Under the pieces are notes generated by a model. That model was not told the DNA's origin. It saw nothing but the letters and a program-made list of their open reading frames with translations, and searched no databases. This document shows, piece by piece, positions 1-10,061 of a stretch of DNA of 64,000 nt. Source of the DNA: Urophycis tenuis (Eukaryota > Chordata > Actinopteri > Gadiformes > Phycidae); assembly GCA_036785325.1 (NCBI GenBank), contig JAXIVH010000010.1, positions 8,143,838 to 8,207,837 of the forward strand, given 5' to 3'. Each line of letters opens with the position of its first letter. Position 1 is the stretch's first letter. Both the position numbers and the translations under genes were made by a program.

Positions 1-826
1 GGGCCCATAACCTGTAGAACGGAGTGCCTTGCGGTGGAGATTTAAAACTCTCAGAGAACATTTCTTTAGCCTTCTCTAGGCATATTTTATTTAATCAGTC
101 GGGAGATATGCGGTGTGCTGCCGCTCTGCTCATCACAACATCAAACAACAGAACAACATGGCCCTCTGCAGGACACAATGAGCAAGGGCAGACAGACAGA
201 CAGACAGACAGACGTACTTTAATAATCCCTGAGGGAAATTGCATAATGGCGCACATAATGTTATCACATTTAACTATTTTGATTGGGTTTTGCATTGGGC
301 TTATAATACATGTTGCTCAAGGTTCTGTAGTGCCTAGCCTGCATCTTCAGACTTTCCTGGCCCACTGAAATGACAAAAAACCAATCTGAGACATTTCAAT
401 GTAAACACTTTAACAACAACACAGGGGAAATAAAGCGTGGTTAAAATACAATGCACTATTTTTGGGGAAACTTTTATCCATTATCATGGTTGACAGGCTG
501 AGAGGTGTGCTGAGGTGGGCTTACCAACAACATCCTTTGCAGGCGTGGTTGGTGAAGCAGACGTGGTTGGTGAAGCAATCACAGTGGTGGGTGCGGAGCA
601 TGAGGCTGACTCGGATGGCAGCAGTGATCTTTTGGTGCCTGGATGCTTTGGATGCTTTTTTTGAGAAATAATGTAAAAAATCTCAATACAATTATAGAAG
701 AAGAATTACTGATTATAAGCATGATGACAAGCAAAATAGGCATACATAAACACAGTGCATGTCTAGCCATGAACTCTGGTTCAACAAATGTGGACAACTA
801 TAGTTTCATTATATGATTAAACATGT
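1..826. other. No gene recognised; short simple repeat with LINE-tail-like sequence
   Basis: I see no convincing coding sequence here; the frames present are short and of biased composition. A short CAGA tandem repeat near 190-213 is followed by a stretch reading like 'actttaataatccctgaggg'. The same kind of sequence recurs at 58085-58140 and, less closely, near 2720. In fish this arrangement is typical of the 3' end of L2-type LINEs, so 190-245 is probably a LINE tail on the minus strand. The rest is unassigned. Confidence 0.4.
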
Positions 827-1888
827 TTAGACAAACAAATTTGTATGACAGCACCCTTTCATTTTTTTGCCCACAATTTGCACACCTGCACTGGAGTTGC
901 CCTCGCTGATGTCATCATTGCTCTCAAGAAGTATCGTATTATCACTCGAGTAGCTTGTGTCTGTCCAATCTGTCTCCATGTCCTGGTTGTCTGCGCTGAA
1001 GAGAGCTGTCTTGGCCGCTCCTCTTTGTGGTACGGAGCCCTGCTTCTTCCTTGGGGATCTCATATTCTGGAGTCACTTTTACATTTTGGTGTAGATGGTC
1101 AGCTGTGGTGAAAGAATGTTAGATAAGTTTGTTTGTCTTGTTGCTGACCTGTCGACAGTTTTGGTTTAGAAAAATAAAAAATATTACTTACATATGGCAT
1201 ATTTGTATCAGCATCACGTAACATAGGGTAATAGTTGACAATCTTCTGCGACATGGCTCTCATTTCCAGTTTGGAGGGGTATGTTGCATGTTTCCCCATG
1301 GGACTAGCACGCAGGATTGCAACCATGCTGGTGATTGTGTTTCTTACAAGTCTGCAACATAGCTCCTTTGACATCTTGGGAGTTCTTTTCCTTTCCATTG
1401 CAGAGCAATGCAAAGTACTGACTACGCACCATGTCTGACTCTGAATCTGTGTACACCACATACTCTGAAGGGTCTGGCATTTTCATTGTTTTCTCAGCAG
1501 ATGTGGGGGTGGAGGCTTGAGGCTGGCATGGTGGCCTGGAGCTAGTTGAGGGCATAATCCCGCTTCCACTACAAGTGCTGGCATCTTGGTCCGTGGTATT
1601 TTCACACTGGATGAAAACAAATTGCATTAGGACCATTAAAAATATGGTACAATTTAATTTGAATAATTATTACTTATTCCAATTTGTGTTTACACTTTGA
1701 TTGATTAACTCCCAAAGTTTCTTTCTTCTGAGAAAATTTCCAGGACCAGGAAAAAGATCCTTCAGGTCATCCCGGCTAAGGCCTTTCAAAGCCTCCTCAT
1801 CAACACTGGCAGCTGTAATATGACAAGTAAATATCTTTAGATGAAACAATGCCAAGCTACAGTACCAAGCAACATAAAGAGGTGCCAT
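827..1888 (-). pseudogene. Decayed multi-exon gene of a SAM-like, multicopy fish protein family
   Basis: Minus-strand pieces read in order 1888 to 827. The first piece carries 'GLSRDDLKDLFPGPGNFLRR', the sort of short helical SAM-like segment found in a multicopy fish family. A Ser/Thr-rich linker follows (about 1610-1440), then a block with 'KMSKELCCRLVRNTITSM' and 'IVNYYPMLRDAD' (about 1395-1195), ending at a good splice donor (GTAAGT at 1191-1186). An acceptor-like CAG at about 1101 precedes a last acidic block (1063-827). The frame changes near 1440-1400 without a plausible intron, so a frameshift is likely. The family assignment is from memory of such fish proteins and is uncertain; function unknown. 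It could be a low-quality or pseudogenised copy. Confidence 0.4.
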
Positions 1889-2025
1889 TTATCTCTCCCT
1901 CTGAGCTCCAACACATTTGTAAACTGTTAAACTAGTTGTCTGTGCTATGAAGCCTCCTTTTTGTGTAATTAATGTAAAGTCAGCGGAAAATAATCATAAT
2001 AGTGCAGCAGCCATGGGGTCAGACC

Positions 2026-2517
2026 TGGTTTTGTCGGTTAAAGTTTTTTTTTTTGCAGAATCTAGTAGACTAGGGGTACCTCTTTAAGATTTAGGAGGGT
2101 GCCCGGTGATATCCCTTGGGCAATTCCGTATGTTAACCCTTTTTATTCAATGTGCTTAATATAAGGCGAGACACTACAGGTGAATAGGGTAAAAAAATTA
2201 ACTAGCAGATATCACTATGAAACTTCACAAGTTGATTACTTACTCGAATATGAAAAAAAAAATTATTACAAGTTTTCTGTAATTTAATGTTATAATATGC
2301 AAATCAGGTATGATGTAATTAAATATGCGCTGATTAGCATAAACTTTAAACAATAAAATCTGAACATTGGATAAAGCCAGTTTCAATATTATTTTTTCAT
2401 TTTGTTGACATATTAGATGAAACGTATTTTACAAAGGGAATTATGGATATCTCGTTTAGTTATTCAGTAAATCAGAAAATACTGCCAATAGCCTTTAAAA
2501 AATCAATTTTCATATCA
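2026..2517 (+). repeat. Left arm of a ~480-bp inverted repeat
   Basis: This stretch is a diverged reverse complement of 6388-6867. The two share the blocks 'gcccggtgatatcccttggg', 'gtgaatagggtaaaaaaatt' and 'tccaatgttcagatttta' in opposite orientation. Both copies carry the same short coding trace with 'NQKILPIAFKK' next to the repeat. The L2 LINE at 2696-5279 and hAT debris lie between the arms. The likeliest reading is two copies of one old dispersed repeat in opposite orientation; very long terminal inverted repeats of one element are the alternative. Confidence 0.65.
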
Positions 2518-2695
2518 GCCTGTTATGGCATAAAGAACAGCAAGAACATGTCACACACAAGGTTGGTAGTATGGGGGGCAAAGAATGGAAAATGTCATAC
2601 ATCTTCAGCAAATTTGGCTGCTCTTCCACCAACTACAGAAGCATTTATTGAAAATGTGAAGAGGGCCCACTTTCAAGCAGTCTTGTGGCGAACAC
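2518..2695 (+). pseudogene. Coding remnant of an unnamed multicopy element (C-terminal block)
   Basis: An open frame runs from 2443 into the LINE tail at 2696. Its informative part reads 'VVWGAKNGKCHTSSANLAAL' followed by 'PPTTEAFIENVKRAHFQ'. A Leu-Pro-Pro-Thr followed by 'AF.ENV.RAH.Q' is a pattern I associate with the C-terminal end of uncharacterised, highly copied fish proteins; I cannot name a family with certainty. It continues directly from the 2026-2517 repeat, so both probably belong to one mobile element that was interrupted by the L2 insertion. Confidence 0.35.
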
Positions 2696-3276
2696 TCAAG
2701 ATTCAAGATTCAAGATTCAAGAGACTTTATTCATCCCGAGGGAAATTATTTTGCAACAGATCAAAACAGAAGGAAAAGAAATATACACAAAATAAAATAT
2801 ACCTAAAATAAATAAAATAAAATAAAATATACCCTAATATAAAAATATACCTAAAACAATTAACAACAATATAACAATAAACTAGAGTAACTTATAAACC
2901 AACTAACTAACTACCAACTAACTAAATAAATAAAAACCAACTAGCCTAACATTTTGTTATATTAGCATATACTTAACTTACTCAACTTAAGTGTAAGCTA
3001 ATATACCCGTACAAACTATAATAGAAACTAATAAATATATCAATATATCTCAGTGAATGTGTAATGGAATAAGATGAGGTAGTGCGTCGTACCGCTACAG
3101 TAACTACGTAGGTATATATAATATACAGCAATACGTATAGTTCCCATGGCAGTACTAAATAAAGTGACTAAATGAATGAATAAAGTGAATACAGTGAATG
3201 CAGTGAATAAAGGGAATTCTGCAGTGATGGTGCATTTAGAAGATGTGAGGTCCTCTAACGACCTGAAGTAGATGAG

Positions 3277-4764
3277 TTATAGAGTCTGATGGCCACAGGA
3301 AGAAAGGACTTTCTGTGGCGTTCTGTGGTACACCTGGGGTGGAATGAGTCTATTGCTGAAGGCACTGCGGTATGAGGTCAGCACCTGGTGGAGAGGGTGA
3401 GCGTTGTTGTCTAGGATACTACGCAACTTGCGCAGCATCCTCCTCTCAGACACCTCCAACAAAGAGTCCAGTTGGACCCCCAGGACGGAGCCAGCCTTCC
3501 TGACGATCCTGCTGATCTTGTTGGCATCTGCTGACCTCAACCTGCTTCCCCAGCACGCGACCCCGAAGAAGATGGTACTGGCTACCACCGACTGGTAGAA
3601 CATCTTAAGCATAGTATTACAGACGTTGAAGGACCGAAGCCTCCTCAGGAAATAAAGTCGGCTCTGGCCTTTCTTATACACAGCCTCAGTGTTCTTGGCC
3701 CAGTCCAGTTTATTGTCCAGGTGAACGCCCAGGTATTTGTAATCCTGGACAACGTCGACAGTCACCCCCTTGATGGAGATGGGTGTGGGGGTAGATTTCA
3801 ACCTCCGGAAATCCACCACCAACTCCTTCATCTTGTTGGTGTTGAGCTGCAGATGGTTTAGCTCACACCACTCAACGAAGGAATCCACGACGCTCCTGTA
3901 CTCCACATCGTTACCGTCACTAACACATCCAACCACTGCAGAATCGTCTGAAAACTTCTGCAGATGGCAGGACTCCGAGTGGAACTGGAAGTCTGAGGTG
4001 TACAGGGTGAACAGGAACGGTGACAGAACGGTCCCCTGTGGAGCCCCTGTGCTGCTGACCACAGTGTCAGACACACAGTCCTGCAGTCTGACAAACTGTG
4101 GTCGACCCGTTAAGTAGTCCGTAATCCAGGAAACCAGGGAGGAGTCCACCAGCATCGCCGTCAGCTTACTCTCCAACCGGGCAGGCCTGATAGTGTTGAA
4201 AGCACTGGAGAAGTCGAAAAACATGATTCTCACAGTGCTTCCGGGCCTGTCCAAGTGGGCGTAGGCACGGTGAAGCAGGAAGATGATGGCATCCTCCACT
4301 CCCAGCCTCGGCTGGTAGGCAAACTTCAGAGGGTCCAGCGATGCACTGACCAGGGGCCGAAGAAGTGACAGGACCAGCCTCTCCAGGGACTTCATCAGGT
4401 GGGATGTCAGTGCCACCGGTCTGTAGTCATTAGAGGTGCTAGGACGCGCCCTCTTCGGTACTGGAACCAGGCACGATGTCTTCCACAGCACAGGGACCCT
4501 CTCCAGACTCAGGCTCAGGTTGAAAATGTGCTGCAGGACTCCACTCAGCTGGGTAGCACACGTTTTGAGTACCCTCGGGCTGACGCCATCGGGACCTGCA
4601 GCCTTGCCTGGACGGAGCCTGCACAGCACCTTCCTCACCTGCTCTGCTGTGAAGGTCTGTGTGCCGTGAGTGGGGGCAGAAGGAGTCTGGTGATCTGGGT
4701 GATCTGATGGTGGGGGAGAGAGAGAAGGAGAGAGAACAGAGAGAGAGGGAGAGAGAACAGGCAC
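3277..4764 (-). pseudogene. L2-type LINE reverse transcriptase, C-terminal part
   Basis: The 495-residue open frame contains the RT palm and thumb. Visible motifs are 'KAAGPDGVSPRVLK' at the start of the fingers, 'NDYRPVALTS', 'FFDFSSAFNTI' (first catalytic aspartate), 'STGAPQGTVLSPFLF', and 'FSDDS' where the family usually has F/Y-A-D-D. After the palm come 'YKYLGVHLDNKLDW' and the C-terminal 'RKAGSVLG' region. The enzyme would copy its RNA onto nicked chromosomal DNA. The N-terminal part is in another frame, so this copy cannot make a full protein. The clade (L2) is inferred from motif spelling and the tail. Confidence 0.85.
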
Positions 4765-5279
4765 GGTGTAGCTGTGGGGGGACGGTGTGGGAGGGGGGGG
4801 GGAGGTTCGGCAGCAGGGGGGGCAGCAGGGCTGGAGGTTCGAGGGGGGATGGTTGCAGAGGAGCTGGGGGAGCTGAGGGAGCTGAGGGGGGGGAAGACCG
4901 GAGCCCTCACATCAAATCTATTAAAAAACAGATTCAGCTCGTTGGCCCAATCAGCCCCCCCCCCTGTTGTCTGGCTACCAGACTGTTTGTAGCCAGTGAT
5001 GCTCCTCATGCCACTCCACACATCCCTCAGGTTGTTCTGCTGGAGTTTGTCCTCCAGCTTCCTCCTGTAGCTGTCTTTACCCTGCTGTATCTTCTCCCTC
5101 AGCTCCCTCTGAACACGCCTTATCTGCTCCCTGTCACCGTCTCTGAAGGCCCTCTTCTTCTCATTAAGCAGGCCCTTGATGTCTCTGGTAACCCACGGCT
5201 TGTTGTTTTGGAAACAGCGTACAGTCTGTGTGGGAACAACACTATCCACACAGAAGTTGATGTACCCTGTTATGCTCAA
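4635..5279 (-). pseudogene. L2-type LINE, region between endonuclease and RT (frameshifted)
   Basis: The frame reads 'NNKPWVTRDIKGLLNEKKRA' and then a basic helical region, as found between the endonuclease and the RT in L2-type ORF2 proteins. It ends in a Ser/Pro/Thr-rich low-complexity part at about 4640-4900 that overlaps the start of the RT frame in another phase. The G/A-rich tract on the plus strand here ('gggggggggg' and 'gagagaga' runs) probably caused the frame slip. Not functional. Confidence 0.75.
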
Positions 5280-5462
5280 TATAAATAATACTCAATATAA
5301 ATCCTCCTCCAAGACTGAACCCTGAAGAATATGGATGGAAAAAAGACATAAGCAATAAGCTACTGAGCCCAACGAGTCTACCAGAAAATGTCTTGCACCA
5401 GACTATAATTCGGAGATGATCAGATGTGGCTGTAAGAGTGAAACCCCTTGTAGCTCTAACAG

Positions 5463-5990
5463 ATGCAGTTGCCAGATGAATGGTGTGCCGCATACATGAT
5501 TGCCAAAGACATGTGCCGTATCAGCACCGTTAGCGACCCGGCGTTCAATAAACTGATAAACACATTGGACAAGCGGTATGTGTTACCACCACGTCACCAT
5601 TTCGGTAGAATTGCGCTGCCTGCCCTTTATCACGAATGTCGCGGAAAAGTGTCAACAGCATTATATTTTGCCACCACAACGGACCTATGTTTGAGTCGCA
5701 CCATCAAAAACATTTTTAGATTTTTTTTTTTAAATCAATGAATAATCGTCTTTAATAATCGCAATTACAATATCAATCAAAATAATCGTGATTATCATTT
5801 TTGACATAATCGAGCAGCCCTAAACTGCTCCTTCCCTGGCCTGCGCTGCTGTCTGTCTCTCTGATCACTGAGGGGAGGGGCTGCTCTGCACACAGCGCAC
5901 ATGGGGGAGGGGCGATTAATCGGCTATCGGCTTTTTCCTGCTCCAAACTATCGTTATTATATCGGCCTTTAAAAATTCACTATCGGTCGA
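5463..5990 (+). mobile_element. hAT element remnant (transposase fragment plus terminal region)
   Basis: The frame 5463-5741 carries 'FNKLINTLDKRYVLPPRHHF' and 'TTTDLCLSRT', which match the spacing of a hAT (BED-type) transposase core, where the second motif is normally 'TTDLWSSR'. It is followed by AT-rich sequence with repeated 'ataatcg' (5740-5815) and by 'atcggtcgacctcta' at about 5980-5995, which resembles the terminal inverted repeat of fish hAT elements. Heavily deleted and inactive. Confidence 0.6.
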
Positions 5991-6387
5991 CCTCTATCTG
6001 AAATACATAAATTTGTTAATTGACATAGAAAAGGGTTACATTTTCCAAATTGTAAAGTACTGTCTGAATAACTATCACACAGAAAACTGTGTTTTACTAC
6101 ATTTTATTTGAGTTGATTTGCATTTGATATGAGTACTCACCTTGAAATGAGAGGTATTTCCTATTTTTTCATGATTTTGATGATATTTCATGATAGTTAT
6201 GGGTGTGAACAGCCCTCACTCTGAGAACAAAATCTCCACTTCAGGAGCATCTACATATACCAAACTTTCCAGTCTTATACCTAACCATATTTAGAAGGTT
6301 TTTACTGAGGGATTTGTTAATATATTATTCTTAGCTTGATTTCTATGACATTTCATTCCTAAAAACATGGCGAAAATTGTTGTTTTT
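5991..6387. other. AT-rich stretch, nothing recognised
   Basis: No gene. The last ~100 bases (6290-6387) continue, on the minus strand, the coding trace attached to the inverted repeat arm at 6388-6867. Confidence 0.4.
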
Positions 6388-6867
6388 TTAAAGGCTATTG
6401 GTAGTATTTTCTGATTTAGGCCTACTGAATAACTAAATGAGAGATCCAGAATTCCCTGTGTAAAATACTTTTCATCTAATATGTCAACAAAATAAAAAAA
6501 AATGAAACTGGCTTTATCCAATGTTCAGATTTTACTTTTTAAAGTTTATGCAAATCAGCGCATATTTAATTACATCATGCCCAATTTGCATATCCAAAGA
6601 TTAAATTACAGAAAACTTATAATACATTTATTTTTCATATTGATCTAAGTAATCAACTGGTGAAGTTTCATAGTGATATCTACTTGTTAATTTTTTTACC
6701 CTATTCACCTGTAGTATCTCGCCTTATATTCAGGACATTGAACAAGAAAGGCTCAATATTGAGAGTTGCCCAAGGGATATCACCGGGCACCCTCTCTAAT
6801 CTTATTGAGTTACCCCTTGGCAACAAGATACAGCACAAAAAAAAACTTTAACCGACAAAACCAGGTT
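6388..6867 (-). repeat. Right arm of the ~480-bp inverted repeat
   Basis: Reverse-complement partner of 2026-2517. On the minus strand it begins with the 'NQKILPIAFKK' coding trace and ends at 'aaccaggtt' near 6867, corresponding to 'cctggtttt' at the other arm's outer end. Divergence is visible by eye (many substitutions and small indels), so the copies are old. Confidence 0.65.
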
Positions 6868-7678
6868 CACCTAAATTATGGCATTTGGCTGCCGGACTAT
6901 AAGCCTATCTCACAAAGATGCCTGCCCCAAATAAAATCGAGGGTAAACATGTTAAAGTCTGGACTTTAAACATTAGGCTACCTTTATGCCATAAGTTCAG
7001 TGTTGGTAATATTTTTTTTATTTATTTACATTAACTAATGACTTAATTCATTTAAATTATTAATCAGCACATTTGAGCTGCAACTGTGGCTATTACTCAA
7101 AAAATCAGATAATGAATAGCAAAATTACTAATTTGGTTTTCAAATCAGCTTTTATTATTATTTCTACAAACTATATGCCAAAAGCACCAATACATCAAAA
7201 ATAAACTTTATTTGTGACTTACCCTCCAAGACCGATAGAGTGGCATCGTCAAAAATATCCATTCTGAATTCGTAGGCTACCTAGCAAAAACACAGCCAAA
7301 CAGAGCTCGTTAGTTAGCATGCAAAAGTGCACATGAGCTAACACCAGCTAGCTTGCTAAGCAAGTACCCCAGTGGAAGACAATTGAAACGGTAACCGTCA
7401 CACCAACAATCTGCTCTAACATATGATTTTGGCGAGTAATATTAAAATTCCAATTAAGTTTACTGACCTTGAGCCGCTGTTCCTTCACGAATGTAATGTG
7501 CCTCTTTCCTTTACTCAAGCGGGAAAATCACTTGGACGTAATGTAAATCCTGACGTCATTGAGGTGGGACGGTTGGAGGTAGTTGGAGGACATGAACTGA
7601 GGATGTAAACATTAACTCGTTAATAAAAGATTTTTAAAACAAAACATTTACCATGTTAAAATGAATGAAATAACATAA
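6868..7678. other. No gene recognised
   Basis: AT-rich sequence with no coding signal that I trust. A short TAGC-rich part (7300-7350, 'gttagttagcatgc', 'agctagcttgctaagc') is the only texture I noted. Confidence 0.4.
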
Positions 7679-9200
7679 TTGGAGAAATTTTGTGTTAAAA
7701 TAATAAATACAAATGATAGCAGGAGTGCCCCCTACCCCATACACCTCAGGGTCATCAGCCAGCGACATCATTATTGCGACAACAAAATTGCAAATAAATT
7801 ATTGATGTTTTATTACACTTTAGGGAATATTGATCCAAAATGTAGGTCCAAATTGGCTGCTATAAGACTCCTTGCTATTGCCAAGGCAAATAATATTTCT
7901 CAATGGGGTGTTGATGTTATACTAAAAAGAATCCGAAAAGATCTGACACTTCTTTACAATGGTGTTAGGATTGAAACCCCAAATGGTGAAACTGAGTTGT
8001 TTGGTGCTGTGATAGCCTTATGTGGAGACACACTTGCCCAACATGACCTTGCTGGGTTTAAACAAGGTGTTGGTTTTGCTTATAGCAAATGTAGCCATTG
8101 TGAATGCTCCTTTGATGATATGCAAAGCATTTTTGAGGAGAATATGTTTGCTGAAAGAACTTTGGAAAAGCACATCAGGCAATGTCTTGAAATAGACAAT
8201 GCAAGCACAGCAACATTGAAAGCATCCCTCAAAACCACTTACGGGATTAACAGAAGAAGCAGGCTAGTTGATTTTCCAGCATTTGACCTGATCAAACAAA
8301 CTCCACAGGATATAATGCATGTAATTTTTGAAGGTGTTGCACCAATGGAAATAAAGCTTGTGTTAAAAAACCTGATTCTGTCAGGACAGATAGAATTAGA
8401 TGAGATTAACTCAGCTATTATAAATTTTCCTTACTCACCTCTAGATATATGAGATAAGCCATGTCCTATTAGTGTCAGCACTTTAGTTGCTAATGACAAT
8501 AAAATAAAACGGTCATGTGGACAAATGTTAATACTTTTGAAAATGCTACCTTTCATTTTGAATGATATGGACAGTGAGTATGTCAAATTTATTCTCAAAT
8601 TAATTCAGATTGTTCAAATTATCCTTGCTCCTGTTATTTCATTAGAAACTGTATTACGGCTCAGACACATGATTGAGCAACATCTGCATCAGTTCAAATA
8701 ACTTTTTTCTGAATCCAATGTAATTCCCAAGCAGCATTACATGCTACATCTACCTAGCCAAATCATATCTTTTGGTCCCTTAGTAAGAAGTATGTGTATG
8801 CGATTTGAAGCTAAGCATAGCTATTTTAAGCAGTGGGCTTCAAAGTTAAATTTCAAAAAATGTATGTAAATCGCTTGCAAACCATAATCAGTTCCTTGAA
8901 TGTTGTCAAAATGAAACAGGCACAGCATCCAATTTTTGATAGTGAAAGAGAATCAAGGCCTGTCTCAGCTGTCAAAAATGTTGATTATGTTAAAAGAAAA
9001 GTCAAATAATTTTTAGGCATAGAGGTCATGCAATCTGTTGTCTCTGTGAAATGGTACATCCTCAATGGAAATAAGTATATTAGTGGGAACTCTATGATTA
9101 TTGTAGATGTAGATGGTGCTTTCTCAGTGTTCGGACTGATAAAAGATATATTTGTGATAGATTCATCTTTAGTTGCTGTTGTGACTACCAAAAAGAAATT
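7679..9200 (+). pseudogene. Transposase-like pseudogene (EnSpm/CACTA-like, tentative)
   Basis: The main frame (7679-8449) contains 'FYYTLGNIDPKCRSKLAAIR', 'GAVIALCGDTLAQHDLAGFK', a Cys/His group 'CSHCECSF' with a later 'HIRQC', and 'TPQDIMHVIFEGVAP'. This arrangement recurs in multicopy fish proteins that I believe are DNA-transposon transposases, perhaps EnSpm/CACTA-like. An in-frame TGA at 8450-8452 interrupts the protein; the same frame then continues ('DKPCPISVSTLVANDNK') to a TAA at 8699-8701 and again to a TAA near 8866, after which similarity decays. The beginning of the frame has no ATG, so the 5' end is also lost. The copy is dead; family assignment is from recollection. Confidence 0.5.
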
Positions 9201-9989
9201 TGATTAGTCACCAATGGTGGCTTGAGGATTGTTCTTGACTCGGATTATGGCAAAACAAAATAATTATGCAAAGGTTTCTTCTCTTTGGGTGAGGTTCCCA
9301 TTTATTGCAAAAGGAAATAAATTAACAAAACATTGTTAATTTACATGGAGGAACAATAAGTATGTATCATGTATTGGGTGACCCAGTTTGCCTGTTTTCT
9401 GTTTTGTGTTTGCTTTGCCAGTTTTGTGAACATCATCAGCTTGAAGTCAGAGAAATAAACTCTGTTTTTCAGATGCTTTTTGTGTGACTCTTGAATCAAG
9501 CAAGTTAAGTTTGTTACTGAATCTTAACACAATATTTATTTGATGAGACTTTGGGGGAGAGATGTAATATATCTTATTTTAACAGTTATTAAACCAGTGA
9601 GCTCCCGGAGCTCCGCTGGATGTTTACGTTCGGTAGGAATCCACACCGAGAATGTAACATGGTCATGGCCAGCACGCACCACTGACCAAGTCAGAGCATC
9701 ACCAAGCAACAGGTGGAAGTGCTGCAAAGCGACCACAGTGTGAAAAGAGTAAATCACCATGCTACAAACAAATCAGCCAGAGTCAGAGCGTACATAGAAA
9801 GAGCGTACATACCGGTAGCAAGTTGACTAGAGGGGCGTAGCAGGAAGTAACGAGGAGACAAATTGTGGCGCCTTCCGACACAACGCTAACTCAGAATAAA
9901 TAGGGTAGTGACGCAAGCCATTTGCCGTGACGGCCCTCATCATTATGAAGGGCTCTACGGCTCATTATGAAGGCCCCTACGTCTCACCA
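9201..9989. other. No gene recognised; possible 5' debris of the old BEL copy
   Basis: No coding signal. The last part before 9990 has an 'aataaatagg' and a short duplicated phrase 'cattatgaagg' (about 9941 and 9964), which could be LTR or leader remains of the old BEL copy that begins to be recognisable at about 9990. I could not align it to the LTR of the intact BEL element. Confidence 0.3.
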
Positions 9990-10061
9990 CATATGCAACA
10001 ACTACAACAACATGCATATAGGAATGCAACACAGGACAACAGTCAGGACAATCTACTAAAT
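9990..10061 (+). pseudogene. Old BEL/Pao gag fragment 1
   Basis: The words 'ggaatgcaacacaggacaac' here match, with a few changes, the gag sequence at 16091-16110 of the intact BEL element. It is followed after 10061 by the hAT element at 10062-11953, and the same gag resumes at 11955. This is therefore the left piece of one old BEL copy. Confidence 0.55.

Larger units (their letters stand above)
2696..5279 (-). mobile_element. L2-type non-LTR retrotransposon, 5' truncated
   Basis: The minus-strand order is coding pre-RT region (5279-4635), reverse transcriptase (4764-3277), AT-rich 3' untranslated region (3276-2740), then a tandem tail made of repeated 'attcaag' at about 2696-2725, as expected for L2-type LINEs that end in short tandem repeats. 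The endonuclease is missing, so the copy is 5' truncated, as is usual for LINE insertions. A small direct repeat 'ctcaatataaat' near 5274-5300 lies at the 5' boundary. Confidence 0.85.

Noticed and set aside
4659..5288. Plus-strand frame of 209 codons rich in Glu/Arg/Gly
   Set aside because: Shadow of the LINE coding strand and its purine-rich tract; no independent signal.
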